DNA of 64,000 bases from Cerrena zonata (Eukaryota > Basidiomycota > Agaricomycetes > Polyporales > Cerrenaceae): positions 682,001-746,000 of the forward strand of contig JASBNA010000017.1 of the NCBI GenBank assembly GCA_038087015.1, given 5' to 3'. The notes beneath the pieces are model-generated. The model worked only from the letters and a program-made list of their open reading frames with translations, had not been told where the DNA came from and made no database searches. This document shows positions 23,791 through 35,632 of this stretch, piece by piece. Made by a program: the position numbers and the translations under genes. The first letter of the stretch is position 1; each line of letters starts with the position of its first letter.

Positions 23791-24161
23791 TATAATCGTC
23801 GATAGTTACCATGTCTCGAGAAATTATTGTATCCCATTTGTAGTCTAACGAGAGTCAATTTGCAAGTTTCTTCGGACTCTCAACTTCAATGTGCCATAAG
23901 AGATACCATAACACCGCCCCGCTATACAGTCTCATACAGTGCACATCGTGATACAGAAGGATTTCATCTTCAACGGAAGCATTTCATTGTTATTTGTCAG
24001 GATGAAGAATGTATCCTGTTTTACCCGGGAGTATCGTGGTCTCGGACCTGATCGGGCGGGGGTGGTGACCTTTTGAGCGCTGTTCATTGGTGGTGGTATA
24101 TTATAACTCATCTCCGAACCTTCACAGTCCCGAAACCACTCTCTTCATCTTCACCAAACAA
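23791..24161. other. Spacer before heme lyase gene
   Basis: 371 bp between co-oriented genes. It contains a TATATTATAA stretch near 24096-24105, about 60 bp before the heme lyase ATG, which may serve as TATA element. No gene is seen. Confidence 0.35.
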
Positions 24162-25073
24162 ATGGGTCAATCAACATCCCAGGTCTCTGCTTCAGCACCA
24201 GCAACATGTCCTATAAAACATGATTCTGCAATAAACCACCAAACTGCCGCATCGACACCCGCTAAATGCCCTATAGACCACTCTGGCAAATCTGCACCAT
24301 CACCACCGCCGGCTCAATGTCCAATTAGCCATGATAATGCAGAACTAAATCCTCTCAACCAAATGCCGACACTCTCTCAAGCACCTGCGGTGAACCAATC
24401 GGCGGAACTCCCCACTAGTCGTGAAACATCTTCGATACCTCGAGATGCGTCGTCGAGATGGGAGTACCCTTCACCACAGCAATTCTATAATGCGCTGGTG
24501 AGGAAGGCTGGGAGACTCCGGAGGAACACGTCGAGACGATGGTGCACATCATAATTTCTTGAATGAGGAGGCTTGGCAAGAGATCGTAAAATGGGAGAAG
24601 AAGCAGAATCCGTACGTAGTTTCTGTTATACGGAGGTCTCTACTTGGAGACTAATGGTCTTGTGTGAATAGGGAGGAAGATCTTCATTTGACGCGATTCA
24701 AAGGCCGACCAGGTGAGCTTTCACCCAAAGCCCGCTTCTGGCTCTTTGCAGGTTGGCTCCTTCCTTCGCGGTTCAAGTACGTTTTCAAAAAGCCTTACTC
24801 TAATGATGTAACTAACATCCGTTCAACAGTTCCGAACCACCTTTCGACCGACACGACTGGGTCGTCCAACGGAAGAGTACTGGCGAAGAAGTCCGCTACG
24901 TGATCGACTATTACTCCGCTCCTGATCAGCCAGATGGCTCTCCAGTTTTCTCACTGGATGTCCGACCAGCACTGGATAGCATTGGTAGTGTCAAGCAGCG
25001 TATCTCCCTTGCTACTGAAGAAGCTTGGGCTTCGTTCAAAAATGACAAGCCCGGCGTAAACTCACACTCATAA
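24162..25073 (+). CDS. CYC3: Cytochrome c heme lyase (holocytochrome c synthase), two single-base gaps
   Basis: The start MGQSTSQVSASAPA is followed by three Cys-Pro heme regulatory motifs: CPIKH, CPIDH and CPISH. The conserved core includes SRWEYPSPQQFYNALVRK, then HNFLNEEAWQEIVKWEKKQN (the His used as heme ligand), LTRFKGRPGELSPKAR, FDRHDWVVQR, RYVIDYYSAPDQPDG and FSLDVRPALDS. Introns at 24612-24671 and 24777-24829 are clean. Between residues about 115 and 130 the frame slips twice by one base (near 24507 and 24550), each in a short run (GG, C); the family text ETPEEHVETMV is readable only if both are compensated. The enzyme attaches heme to apocytochrome c in the mitochondrial intermembrane space and is normally needed for respiration, so sequence error is more likely than true loss. 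Confidence 0.85.
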
Positions 25074-25417
25074 ACCACCCTCGTGCATACTCTTGACCAT
25101 CTGCATCACCTAGATAGATCCTCACCCCTCCCATCTATATCACAAAAAGTATTGCTACGGAACACCGTAGCCCAATCTAATCATTAGGAGTAAAGTATCA
25201 GCTAGATATAATGATATACGTTGCAAAAAAAAACTGGTCAGTGAAAGGGTGTTGGAGTGGGGATGATTGTCTTGAAGACTGAGAGCAAAATATGTGTGTG
25301 GTCATAGCATGAAAGCACGGTACTACTAACTACTGTAATGGTGACTACGTAGCGCGAAGGTCCATAGGGATGGAGAGAGGGTACTTTTGTGGTGTCAGTC
25401 AATGGTTTATATGATGA
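25074..25417. other. Convergent 3' spacer (heme lyase / Tim44)
   Basis: 344 bp between convergent stop codons, with an A-run near 25225. No gene seen. Confidence 0.4.
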
Positions 25418-27166
25418 TTAGAGGTATGCTCGTGCCGAGCGACGGGCCATCTGCAATTATTGTCAGCAAATTCACGTATAACGTATAATGCAGATAACAA
25501 AGGAAACGCACATCAATGACCTTCCAACCACCTGTCAACTCGTTGTCCAAGTCTTCCTCCGATCGTGTGACTACAGCAGCATAGTGTACTTGCTCCACCT
25601 TGTTTTCAGCACCGACGACGATCTCCCGAGTTTTAACATCTCGGAAGAGGAGCATTTCTTGGGTGGCGAAGGTGATGACGAATACGGGGACGTTGTTTTC
25701 TAGGATTTTGCCGTCTGATACCTATGAGGGACGGTAATAGATGAATAATTGTGTTCGAAAACGAGAATTTGGAAAACATACATCCACTTGTCGGATATCA
25801 AGACATTTGCTGTCAGATACCATTCCTTGCTTTAAATACTGCTCCATCGTCGCCCAAAGTAAGTTATATGTCTACATAGCGGCGTGTCAGTACTCCCAGA
25901 AACTCATAAATAGAGGGAACAGAAACTACTCACCGCTTCACCACACCAAGCCTTCAACGCTTCCTGATCTGCGGTCAAATACGCATCAATCACCTCAGGA
26001 ACGATATACTCTCTCAACTCTCTCTCAAAGTGCTCCATATTGAACGTCGGGTCAATATTCTTCATCATTCTTTGCACCTGTGCGTTCTCGGTTTCATCAA
26101 ACCATGAGCCCACAGTCTGAGTGACCTGAACGCAAGGAGGATATGACGGGGTTCTCCGACTCGTCATATTGCTCTTTGAGGTCAGAGAGTTTCCGGAAGA
26201 GAGGGTTGGTTTCCTTGATGGTATTCCAGCGTTCCTGGCGTGGTGAGTCCTTGTGCAGGACCATTGCCTCACCAGCCCTACGTCATAAGGACCATTTAGT
26301 ACATTTTAGAAGTAAAAAGGAGAACACTAACTCGGGATCGGCTTTCACCCTCGAAGTCATACTATACTTCCCCGCCTTCGCTAGCCGCGCCTGTCTCCGT
26401 TTCCTCCTTGCTTCCTTCTCCTCGAACCCAGCATGCTTCGCACTCCCACTATCGTCTAACGCCTCGACGAGGGTTTCCGATAGTGTTTTGTACGCTGCAG
26501 TATTTCGTATTGGCTCAGTAGTAGTGGCAATGGTGTTTGACACTGCTGCTGAAGCTCGGGAGATCTGTCGGCGTTGTCGGGAATAGGTGGATGTCGTCAG
26601 TTCCTTCTCCGAAGTATGTAGGAGGAAAGACATACAGCTCGCATTAGCTCACTCTCTTCCATTGACTTGAGAGCCTCCCCGACAGGCATCATTGACCTTG
26701 ATACCAGCTTTACGCAGCTCCTCAGCAGCCGCACGTAGCTTAGGGTTCTCTTTAATGCTAGACGTCAACTATAGCATCGAATTGACTAAAGTTACATATC
26801 TGTCAAATATACTCATGTTCAGAGAGACATACCCTCGCACGTTCATATGCCTGCCTAGCCTTCTTCATGGCTTCCGAATCCTGGAGTTTATCCACATCAC
26901 CCTGCAGTTGCTTGACATTATCCTGCAACTCCCGATTCTTCCTCAGTTCTTCCCTTAACACTTCCACGAATGTCTGGAATGGCGACTTTGGAGGCCCATT
27001 CTCTCTTCTTGAAGACGAATGAAACGACGGATGACTGGATGACAGAGGCTACTTGTGGTCGGTACTTTAGTGATTTAACGGAGCTGCGGCTAGAGGTAAG
27101 TGCTGTTCGGATATGTGCTGGCGTTGAGGAGGAGAGGAGAATCCGGCGGGCGTGTCTTGGCAACAT
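25418..27166 (-). CDS. TIM44: Mitochondrial import subunit Tim44
   Basis: The start at 27166 (MLPRHARRILLSSSTPAHIR) is an Arg/Ser-rich presequence without acidic residues. After an intron comes GPPKSPFQTFVEVLREELRK, the usual Tim44 N-terminal box, then a coiled coil (NVKQLQGDVDKLQDSEAMKK) and AYERARLT. The middle reads ETLVEALDDSG...HAGFEEKEARRKRR. The C-terminal lipid-binding domain has VGSWFDETENAQVQRMMKNI, DPTFNMEHFERELREYIVPE, LKAWCGEA and GWKVIDMARRSARAYL, ending at 25418 after a last small exon. Tim44 tethers mtHsp70 to the TIM23 channel on the matrix side of the inner membrane and so drives preprotein import. The first intron boundary is uncertain because the presequence frame does not join perfectly. 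Confidence 0.88.
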
Positions 27167-27554
27167 CGTGAATAAACAGATGAGTAGAAGGTAGTACCAG
27201 AGGAAATAAGGAATAAGACGGTGAGCAAGGGAGTGAAGTCACTGAAACTCGACCGGCTTGCTACGCAATCCAGAAAATGTAACTGCCTCACGTGCAGCAG
27301 TGATCGATCTTGGTGGTCCCCCTCCTCAATCCGGTATCTATCGTAGTTCATCTTACCTCACACGCTCTTCTCGTAAAAGGTCCACCATAGGATGAATAAA
27401 ATTAATGCGAGAGAGGGAGAAACAGATGATGTGGTACGTAGTATATTACGGGAAAACAGCACAAAGCAAGAGAATAATAAGGCGTGGAATTTGAAACAGA
27501 GTGCGATGTATGTGACCAAGTCCCTGAGCGAACTGAAACTCCTACACTAGATTA
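27167..27554. promoter_or_regulatory. Tim44 promoter and upstream gene terminator
   Basis: 388 bp between two minus-strand genes. No TATA box stands out. No gene is seen. Confidence 0.35.
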
Positions 27555-30500
27555 CTATAAACCTTCGAAGAAAGAAAGATCCTGAGCTGAAAGCTTCCCA
27601 GCACCCTTTGTACCACTCGAGCCATTAGACTTGATACTCGCTGCTGAGTTTGATGGGGATAACCATTGACTCGATCCAAACGACGGTATCGACTGCGTTG
27701 ACTGCGATGACGGAGCAAGCAGCGAGAACCCGTTTGTTTGAACAGAATTCTGAGTAACAGCAGCAATCTTGGGCGCAGGTGCTAAACTCGCCATCGACCC
27801 AGCAGAGCTGAAGTTGCCTAGCGGTTCATCCTCACCCATCAAATCTACTAATCCACTTGACCTCGAAGACGAACTTGAAGGTGGAGGAGGCGGGAAGAAT
27901 GAAAGTGGCTGAGGAAGTGGAGAAGGTGGTCCAGGGGCAGGCCATTGACCTTTCCGCGAAGCCGCCAACTCAACTAAACTCAACGTATGTTGATGTCGAG
28001 CTGCCTTTGACTGTCCCTTTGGAGAGGGATGGACTGCTACATCGTTCTTGGGAGCAGAAATGGCGGGTAGTGGTAGTTTTGATGGGGGTTTGGGAGGTGT
28101 TGGTGTGCGTAAAACGGGCGACAAGACAGAAAAGTCGTCGAACCCTGAGGACTTCGACCCTTGCATGTTCAAGAGGCCATGGTTCGAAGATACGCTCGTC
28201 GTTATGCTGAACGAGCTTGGATGCTGCGTGATGGATGGTGAAGCCGAATGGAAGTCAGCAAAGTCGTCTTCAAATGGATCTGCCACGGGTGAAGGCCTAT
28301 TCACTTGTGTATTCACTAAAAGTGAACTCGAAGCCGAAGGAGGTGGGGATAAAGGTGAGAGTACGGATATCGGATTGGGTTTGACGATAGAAGCAGGCTT
28401 TGCTAAAGATATTGGAGGTTGAAGGGGTGGTACACTTATCGGCTTCGGCGGGGCCTGAAGAGTTGTCGCTATTGTCGTCGAACCTGACTGGAAGTCGTCA
28501 AAGTCGTCATCATCAAATGAGATCGTAGGTACGGAAGGTGGACTGATCGCACGCGATGGTGGAGCAGCAGGAGGTGGAAGCAAGGGTGCCATTCCCGTGT
28601 TCGACATACGTGAAGTACTTGACGCCACTGGAGTACCCGAACGTGAAGAAGGGGGAGGGGGGAGTGTGAAAGCCGACAATCCCACTGAGCGTTGATCCGA
28701 CATCGTTTTGACCTGATTGCTTGCAGGTGGAGGAGCAATAGGTTTGGCTTTCATCTGTACACCGGGATACAACTGACCCAATGGGACCGCCGAGAGAGGT
28801 GTAGTCGGTCGACTACTTCCTGACGCTGAACTCCCGGAGCCGAGGACGTCAAAGATGGTGGTAGAACGTCGGAGTACAACTGGGCTAACGGAAGACCGGA
28901 AGTGGGCGATGTCAACGGTGTCTCAGAGCCGTTTTGAGCTATGTATGGAGATTTAAATGATGACGGGATGCGGGATGATGAGCCCGTTGTCGCGCTCGCA
29001 TTGGTAGGGAGGGAAAGAGGAGGCAAATTGTGATTCCTCAATCCCATGTGGTCTGTGGGTGTAGCTGATCGTGAATCGGAAGGTGCAAGAGCGGCGAACG
29101 GTTGAGAGGATGGTTCGGGGCCTGTAAATACCAATGACAGAGGCGAGGGATCTGTAGGTTTTGCACTCTGAGATTGATAGACCGATGCACTAGCTGGAGA
29201 CTGTGAACGGGAGGACGACGTAGAAGCAGGAGTGGGGGAAAGGATAGAAGGCGAAAGGACTGCCAAATCACCAAATCCGCTTGTACTCGCGGTACTCTTC
29301 ACCTCGGACTGTGAAGTACTAAATGGTGATTGGAAGGAATCAAACAGTGAGTTGACCTCGTTCGAGTGTGGTTTAGGCGGAAGGGTTATCTTTCCAGCAA
29401 GCCCGGTATTTGAGCTACCAGCCACATTGTTTGAGCCACTAACGCCCAAAGGTGATGGCGCGCCGGGGGGTGGTGGAAGCATAGGTGGCAAGGGCTCAGC
29501 CTTGATCGTCTCTGACAGAGATAGGATAGGATCATCGTTATCGTCGTCAGCAGCGCTCGGGACAATTTCAGACAGGAAACTGAGATCATCAGATGATAGT
29601 GATATGGAGGAATTAGGACTAGTAGGCAGTGCTGATCGACGACGTGAGAAACGGTTGAGGAAACGGGAGACGGCTGAAGGTGCGCTTTGAGAGTTCGAGA
29701 GTTCAGGAAGTTCCGCATCGGCGTATGTTCCCGTAGAATTACGAGACAACGAAGAGGACGAAGGTGGGGTAGCCGCTCGTTCTACAGACACAGGTGGAGT
29801 GGGGAATGAGGTGGGCGGTGTCTCTATCACTGGCGAAGCAACTCGACTTCCGATGGACTTCTTCGTGCTATCTATACTGGGGCGAGGGGAAGCAGAGGTA
29901 GACGATGACGCTACAGCCGCAGTCTTCGACGATGAAAGTGGGACTGAAGTAGCTCCAGCAGTTCCGGGTGTCGATGTCGATGGTTGCTGTTTACGGCCCC
30001 AGAAAGAGAACATTCGACTAGTCGTCGTCGGAGCTTTCACAGTAGTTGTCGTCTCGGAAGCTTGGTCCTTCTCAAGTATACGCCAACCCACAGGAACAAC
30101 ATCTTCCTCTGTAGTACCCTTCCAGTCTTTGATGGCCGACTCCCATGCTGTGCTGCCCTTCATAGACATGTAAATAGACATAGGACTTTGCTTGACCATA
30201 GGCAAACTCCGTGTAAGCTTGAGTCCTGTGATCATGTTTTGGTATATACCAGTTTTGTCGAAGCGTATTGGAGGTTCGAGTGTCAAGTCCGGTGCATACT
30301 TTCGCATCTTGTCCTCACTACGGAGTATTTGTAAATGAGCAATACAAACGAGTGAATGTGGACATTTACTTACAGCCCTTCAATCCCATCCATTCCTCTT
30401 CCTAGATTATTTCGCCACGACGATGGGTCTGTATCAATGGCATCCTTCTTAGGTTCAGGACAAAGACCTTTGCAGGCTTCCTCCAATTTTGCCATTATAT

Positions 30501-31276
30501 CTGCAACGACTTCCGGAGGCTATGATACAGCTCTAGGTAACATAGGCTGATACACGAGTGGGTGTACATACCACTTTACGATCCTGCGCTTCCTTTTGCC
30601 TTCGAGCAGCTTCCCATTCATCAACCTGCTCCTCGGGCTCGCTCTCCGCCTCCTTGTCATCATTCCAAGCCGTACCCCATGCATTATCCCCCAGGTCCTC
30701 CGTAACGCTGAAACCGGGCGACGTAGCCTCTTCGACTGCGGACTCGAAGGTTCCAAAACCGTCCGGACTTTGTGGACGACTTCCGTGAGGAGTGTCACAA
30801 GAGGAGACCGAAGGCGAAGAAGGTACGATCTCGCTGAATCCCGCTGAGCCGTTTAGTGACTTGTATGCAGGTTCTTCGTGAATAGACTCGGAGTCCGAAG
30901 TCGTGCTGTCATTAACATACTTAACATCATCAAATTCAAGATCCTCTTTTGGGGAAGGAACATGAGTGGGCACTGGGTCTTCCGGGGCGACCTCGATAGG
31001 TTTAGCTATGTGAATGCCTTCGTACGTGCTAGCTCCCCAGGCCAGGTCCGAATCGTTCTGCGACCATCCAAACCCCTGTTCATCATTCGAAGGTTCGTCC
31101 CATGATATTCCGGCACCAGTGGACCAAGAAGGAGCAGCCAAGTCTGCTTCGTCATCTTGAACACCGACCGAAGCTTTAGGGTGGGACCATGTCGACTGAG
31201 TTCCAAGAACGCTTTCGGTGATATCTTCCGCGGGTTTAGACGGGTCACCCCAAGCATTGTTATACAGGTCATCCAT
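27555..31276 (-). CDS. Large disordered protein with repeated DF-type adaptor motifs
   Basis: The start at 31276 reads MDDLYNNAWGDPSKPAEDI. The N-terminal exon is acidic, with repeated WG motifs (NNAWGDPS, DLAWGAST, DNAWGTAWNDD) and DGFGTFESA. Two introns follow, the second near 30370-30309. A more ordered block is MRKYAPDLTLEPPIRFDKTG to TAWESAIKDWKGTTEEDVVP. The rest is Ser/Pro-rich with acidic phenylalanine motifs: DDDDFDDFQSG, DDFADFHSA, FDDFSVLSP and GFGDLAVLSP, and ends LSAQDLSFFEGL. Such DFxDF-like peptides bind clathrin adaptor ear domains, so a role in endosome or Golgi vesicle traffic is a reasonable inference. LAQLYSDV and LGQLYPGV form a small internal repeat. The frame changes near 28780-28830 without a convincing intron, another possible one-base error. 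Confidence 0.65.
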
Positions 31277-31556
31277 ATAATACGTTTATTGCATAGAAGA
31301 GTCACATATAGCCGTGGAGTATAGTGCCGAGTAAGTTGTGGTGACACTAGTGACAGTGGGAGTGCAACCCAGAGATGGCGCTAGACACAATCATCAACTT
31401 GCTTCCTACCTTCATGTACGAAAATAGTACTTCTGCTAACTCATATTAGCTCACAACCTGCTACTAGACTCAAGAGTCAGTACGATGTATTCCGAGTCTA
31501 CTATTTCTCGTCTTATTTCTCTTCTTTAATAATTCTATTGCAGAATATCGTCGATC

Positions 31557-32923
31557 ATGGCGACTAACGCCGACTTCGATTTACTAATACAATCTTATCG
31601 AACTATCATTGAACGAAATCTGCAGGAGAACGAATAGCGTCGCCAGCAAATAGCCCTTCTACAACACAGCAAGAATTCAAGATTGCCTATAGCAAATTTA
31701 CCGAATGAACTTGTGACTAAGGTCCTTCACATGTACGATGTGGAATCGAGCTATGAAAGCTTGACACGCGCCAAAGACCTGCAAATACACTCTAATACTG
31801 GCAGTCGTTGGTGGTGGCACGTACTCGCACAATTTGTCATCATTGGAGACATGTCGCATTTTCGTCTCCGATAGTCTGGGCACATATCGATACGACTATC
31901 CTGTCTCGCCCATCCTTACTTGAAACATCACTTTCTCGCTCCGCAAGTACTCCTCTTCATGTTTTTCTCTTTGCCGCTGTTCCTGATTTATCCAAACATG
32001 GTATCAAACTGGGAAGAAAGAGAATATTGCAGGAATACCATCGCATTCGGTATCTGGACCTTACTCTCCCCTCCTCATACTTAGAATACCAAATATCGAG
32101 CAAACCCACTTATATCAGCGCCACTCAACTCGAGCATGTCGAAATACGTGTCTACTGGCCCAACGTACAATACTTTGACTTGTCGAACCAAGGTAGTGTC
32201 CAGGCTCCAACAATCCTGGAAATCCTAGATAACACACCGCGTTTGCGGAATCTGATACTGGATAGCGTGCCTGTGGATTGGAATTATCTCCAATGTTTAC
32301 CACGAAATCTTACCCATTTCACGATCGTCCAGCCCCGCAAACATCCTCGTTCGCGAGCATAATCTCTTCAGCTACCACGACTAGAGAGACTTGCCTTCCG
32401 CAACGCACTTCCGTTGCCAGAAAACACATCGACAATAGACAGCATCTACTTGCCTGCCATCAGGCAACTCAATCTCATCGACTCAGATTCTAGAGTCATC
32501 ACGACATTCCTTGAAACTGTAACATTCCCATCTACTACGTGTGTGCGTCTCAAGCTACCGAAGGAAACGAATTTGAGGCTCTCTGTTCTGTTGTCTTCTC
32601 ACAAATAATATGTTCGACCGACCCCCCAAAATTGACGGCTCTTCCATCCCTCGATTTGTCTTACCGCTCGAGATACCTGCGATATATTACATGACCACAG
32701 TTCTGTCCGTCGAGCCCGATGGGGTATTGTATTGATGTCGACATTGAAGCACTTGGTAGTTCACGGCAGGTTAACCAATACCTTCGATGTACAGACATTC
32801 TGCCAATGTCTCGAAAATCGTCAAATACATGGGTCAAAACTTCAAACCTTGACGATCTCAACTTCCCCAGACATATTGTTGGACCGTCTCAAGGCAGCAG
32901 TTGACACTCTCCTGATACAGTGA
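31557..32923 (+). pseudogene. F-box pseudogene with in-frame stop
   Basis: The ATG at 31557 opens a frame that hits TAG at 31635 and then continues in the same frame as an F-box: RLPIANLPNELVTKVLHMY. Near 31800-31850 the frame shifts to read ICHHWRHVAFSSPIVWAHID, the usual end of a mushroom F-box, then LLETSLSRSASTPLHVFLF and PRLRNLILDSVPVDW. Another shift precedes STIDSIYLPAIRQLNLIDSD. One nonsense codon plus at least two frame changes make this a decayed member of the F-box/LRR family also seen at 0.5, 1.8, 36 and 49 kb. No repeat element is seen at its ends. Confidence 0.6.
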
Positions 32924-33186
32924 AAGATGCACCCATCGAATAGAATAGGTTTGTGAAGGTCTATATCCGTAATTTTATCAAATGGCTAACATTTTACATT
33001 TCTTTGTAGTTACGATGGGCTTCAGGATCAGAAGCAAGACCGCAATGTGCTACATTCTCAGTAATTATAGGCGATAATCACCAATGTATCATGAATATCT
33101 GGGACAGGAAATGCAGGGCGCCGGATGAGAGGGAATTGCTGATTTATTCGCGACGCAAGAGGTACAGTTACTACCTAGATATCATA

Positions 33187-34317
33187 TTATTTCCTCGCTG
33201 CAACCTCCTCCGTGTCCTTGTTGGCTGCAATCCCAGTCTCGGTGCATCGCGAGCCAACAGTGGCCAAAGCGGGGTGAATCCCGACAGGGAAGCACGAAGG
33301 CGTGTTGGCCTTCGTTACCAGATGTTGTACACAGATCGATCTGCCAAACTTCGTCTGGATAACGAACGAGGCTGACGACTGGGCATTGCTGTTCTGTTGA
33401 ATGTTTAAAGTGATGGCGTTGAGGCACATGTCCTCGATATCCCGCTGGGTGTACAGACCCGAACGGTCGTCCCAGATCGTCTTTGGGGTCTTCTCGTTGA
33501 GCTGAAGAAGGCTTAGTCAGTTCACGATGCAACACAGAGAAATTAGATGGGACGCACTCTGAAGGCGCACAGGTGGGTCGCTTTGTCGCATCGTCCCGCA
33601 TCCTTGTTTGCAGCAGTCCATGCACTGAAGGTGTGTCTGCCTGACGAAGGATCCTTCTCTCCGTTGAAGATGTGAGCCCTCATCCTGTTGAACTCGTCTT
33701 GTGCCCGCTTCTTCACATCGGCAGAAGGATTGGCCTGAAAGTGAATCCGCATGTCAGTCCATAATTCACATATTCGACAAGGACACGAAGACACTGACAT
33801 TGAGACCTTGTCCGACAGTCTTGCACTGCTCGAGCTGAACGACGAATCGGTCATCTGTGAGCCTTGTGGCCGGCTTCTGGATGCACTGGCTTAGCGTGCG
33901 GTCGAATGCACAACCATCGGCCTTGACTGCAAATCACAAAGTATTCAATAAGCAGATTCTGTGAATATTCATGAGCTGGACGTACGACATGCGTTGCATT
34001 GGCCCAAGGCATTTGAAGCCTTGATCCCATTGCAGGCAGAGGCAGGAGGCTTGGCAGCAACAGGAGTGGTGGGTGCCTTCGCGGGAGGCTTAGCCACAGG
34101 CTTCGCAGGAGCAGCGGGGGGCTTTGCAGCACCAACCTTAGCCCGAGCACTGTATCCAGACCTTTGTTGTTAGTCTTGTATAATAGAACGAGCAGATTGG
34201 GTATTCTTACGCGAGTTCATTAGAGGCGAGGGGAGATAGGGGAAGGGGAAGGGCGAGCGTGAATGTGAGGAGAGTCGCCAAAGCGAGGAAGAGGAGAGTG
34301 TGCTTGAGGAGGGCCAT
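33187..34317 (-). CDS. Small secreted Cys-rich protein, paralogue B with Pro/Ala-rich insert
   Basis: The start at 34317 gives a signal peptide (LKHTLLFLALATLLTFTLAL). It is followed by a Pro/Ala/Lys-rich linker (VGAAKPPAAPAKPVAKPPA) that paralogue A at 22709-23790 lacks. The Cys-rich module (ACNGIKASNALGQCNAC, GCAFDRTLSQCIQ) and the C-terminal domain (GRHTFSAWTA, KATHLCAF, KTIWDDRSG, QRDIEDMCLNAITLNI, SICVQHLVTK, PSCFPVGIH) match A closely, with introns in the same places. Sharing of exon pattern indicates duplication, here in inverted orientation 10 kb apart. Likely secreted; the extended linker could be a glycosylated or wall-spanning stalk. The biochemical function is unknown to me. Confidence 0.75.
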
Positions 34318-35632
34318 CGTAATCGTGAAGAGTAAAGTGTCAAAAATGAGTGGGAGTGAACTGGACGTCAAGTGCAGTTAGGGGCGTGAAGGAAGAGATT
34401 AAAACAGAGAACGTAAGAAGCAAAGGTAAGAAAGCAAAGAAATAAGAAAGAACAACAAAACCCAGGATCAACCTGCGATGGAGAACCAGAACTCGAAGTC
34501 ATGGGTTTATATACCCAGTTTACGGTGACTTCGTATCAAGCTGGTCTAACCAGAATGAGACACCAAGACCAGGAGATATCAGCAACGAGATGAATCGGAC
34601 ATCGGGACTCTGTATGTGTGAAGCGCATATGCAGACTAGGACATGTTCTCATCCAGATTCAAAGGAGTAATCATTCGTAAATCAAGTATATATTGCCTAA
34701 TTGCGGAGATGAAACATGAGAGGATCTGCGGTGAAGGTTTTGCCTCCGCGGCCGTCAAGGCACTGTTTTGATGTTCTCTTGGAGAATATGGTGGATGGAT
34801 AAGCTACACTAGAATATTGCGACGGCCTGTGTATCGGCAAGAGAGTCAAGGCTGTTGTCATCATTGTATGAATCACAAGAAGTAAGTAGGTCCATATGAA
34901 TTGTTGGCTTAACAGGCTCGTGTGAGGATCGTAATTTACCTGTGATGTTGCAGATCAGGTCAGGAACCAACATAGTAGCCATATATCCGTCATGTTAAGC
35001 CTTTACAAGTTGATAAAGTGAGTGCGCACGTCAAAGCCCTGCGCGAACGGGGTCACCGTGGCTATGCAGGATTCGGAAGTCTGCCGAATCTCACAGCCCA
35101 GGTCTGGGTGTCGCAGAAGAAGACCAACAGCTAAGTGAAATGACGACATTCAAGTTGGTAAGCAATACCGGTCTATTAGAATGTAGTCTAGAAGAACATC
35201 CAAGCAGATAGAATTTGGTGATGGTGATAGAACTAGTATATGCAGGGACTCGATCCATGACGATGAACCATGATACCACTGTTAAGGTCTGAGCCTGTTC
35301 AGTGTTCATGGGGGACATAATGTGGCACGTTCTGAGTAAATGCATAAATGACTACTCCTAATGTGCGTTCCAAGGGAAAGATCGAGGTGCCGAGGTGGAC
35401 ATGCATGGAGAAGGCGAAGAATGTGTGTATGCGCTTGTTCAAGCAATGCCAAAGAACCGTTCGATCTCCACATCGTAATGATACGAGGATCGTCATGAAT
35501 AGTTATCGAAGAGTTAGAAGTTCAACTGATGCCATACTAGGACGAGCAAGCAGTTTACGATATCGAGGTACTTGGCTCTTGTATGTTCTGGCAATAGAAG
35601 CATGTGGTAGAGATCGATCATCGAGTATATCT
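34318..35632. promoter_or_regulatory. Spacer with TATA region of paralogue B
   Basis: 1.3 kb. Reading the minus strand, GTATATAAACCC lies at about 34505-34517, roughly 190 bp before the ATG at 34317, a position like the TATAAA upstream of paralogue A. The remainder has no frame that I can support. Confidence 0.4.

Noticed and set aside
27857..30173. Long plus-strand frames opposite the disordered DF protein
   Set aside because: They mirror the Ser/Pro-rich minus-strand coding sequence, have no start context or motif, and are antisense shadows.
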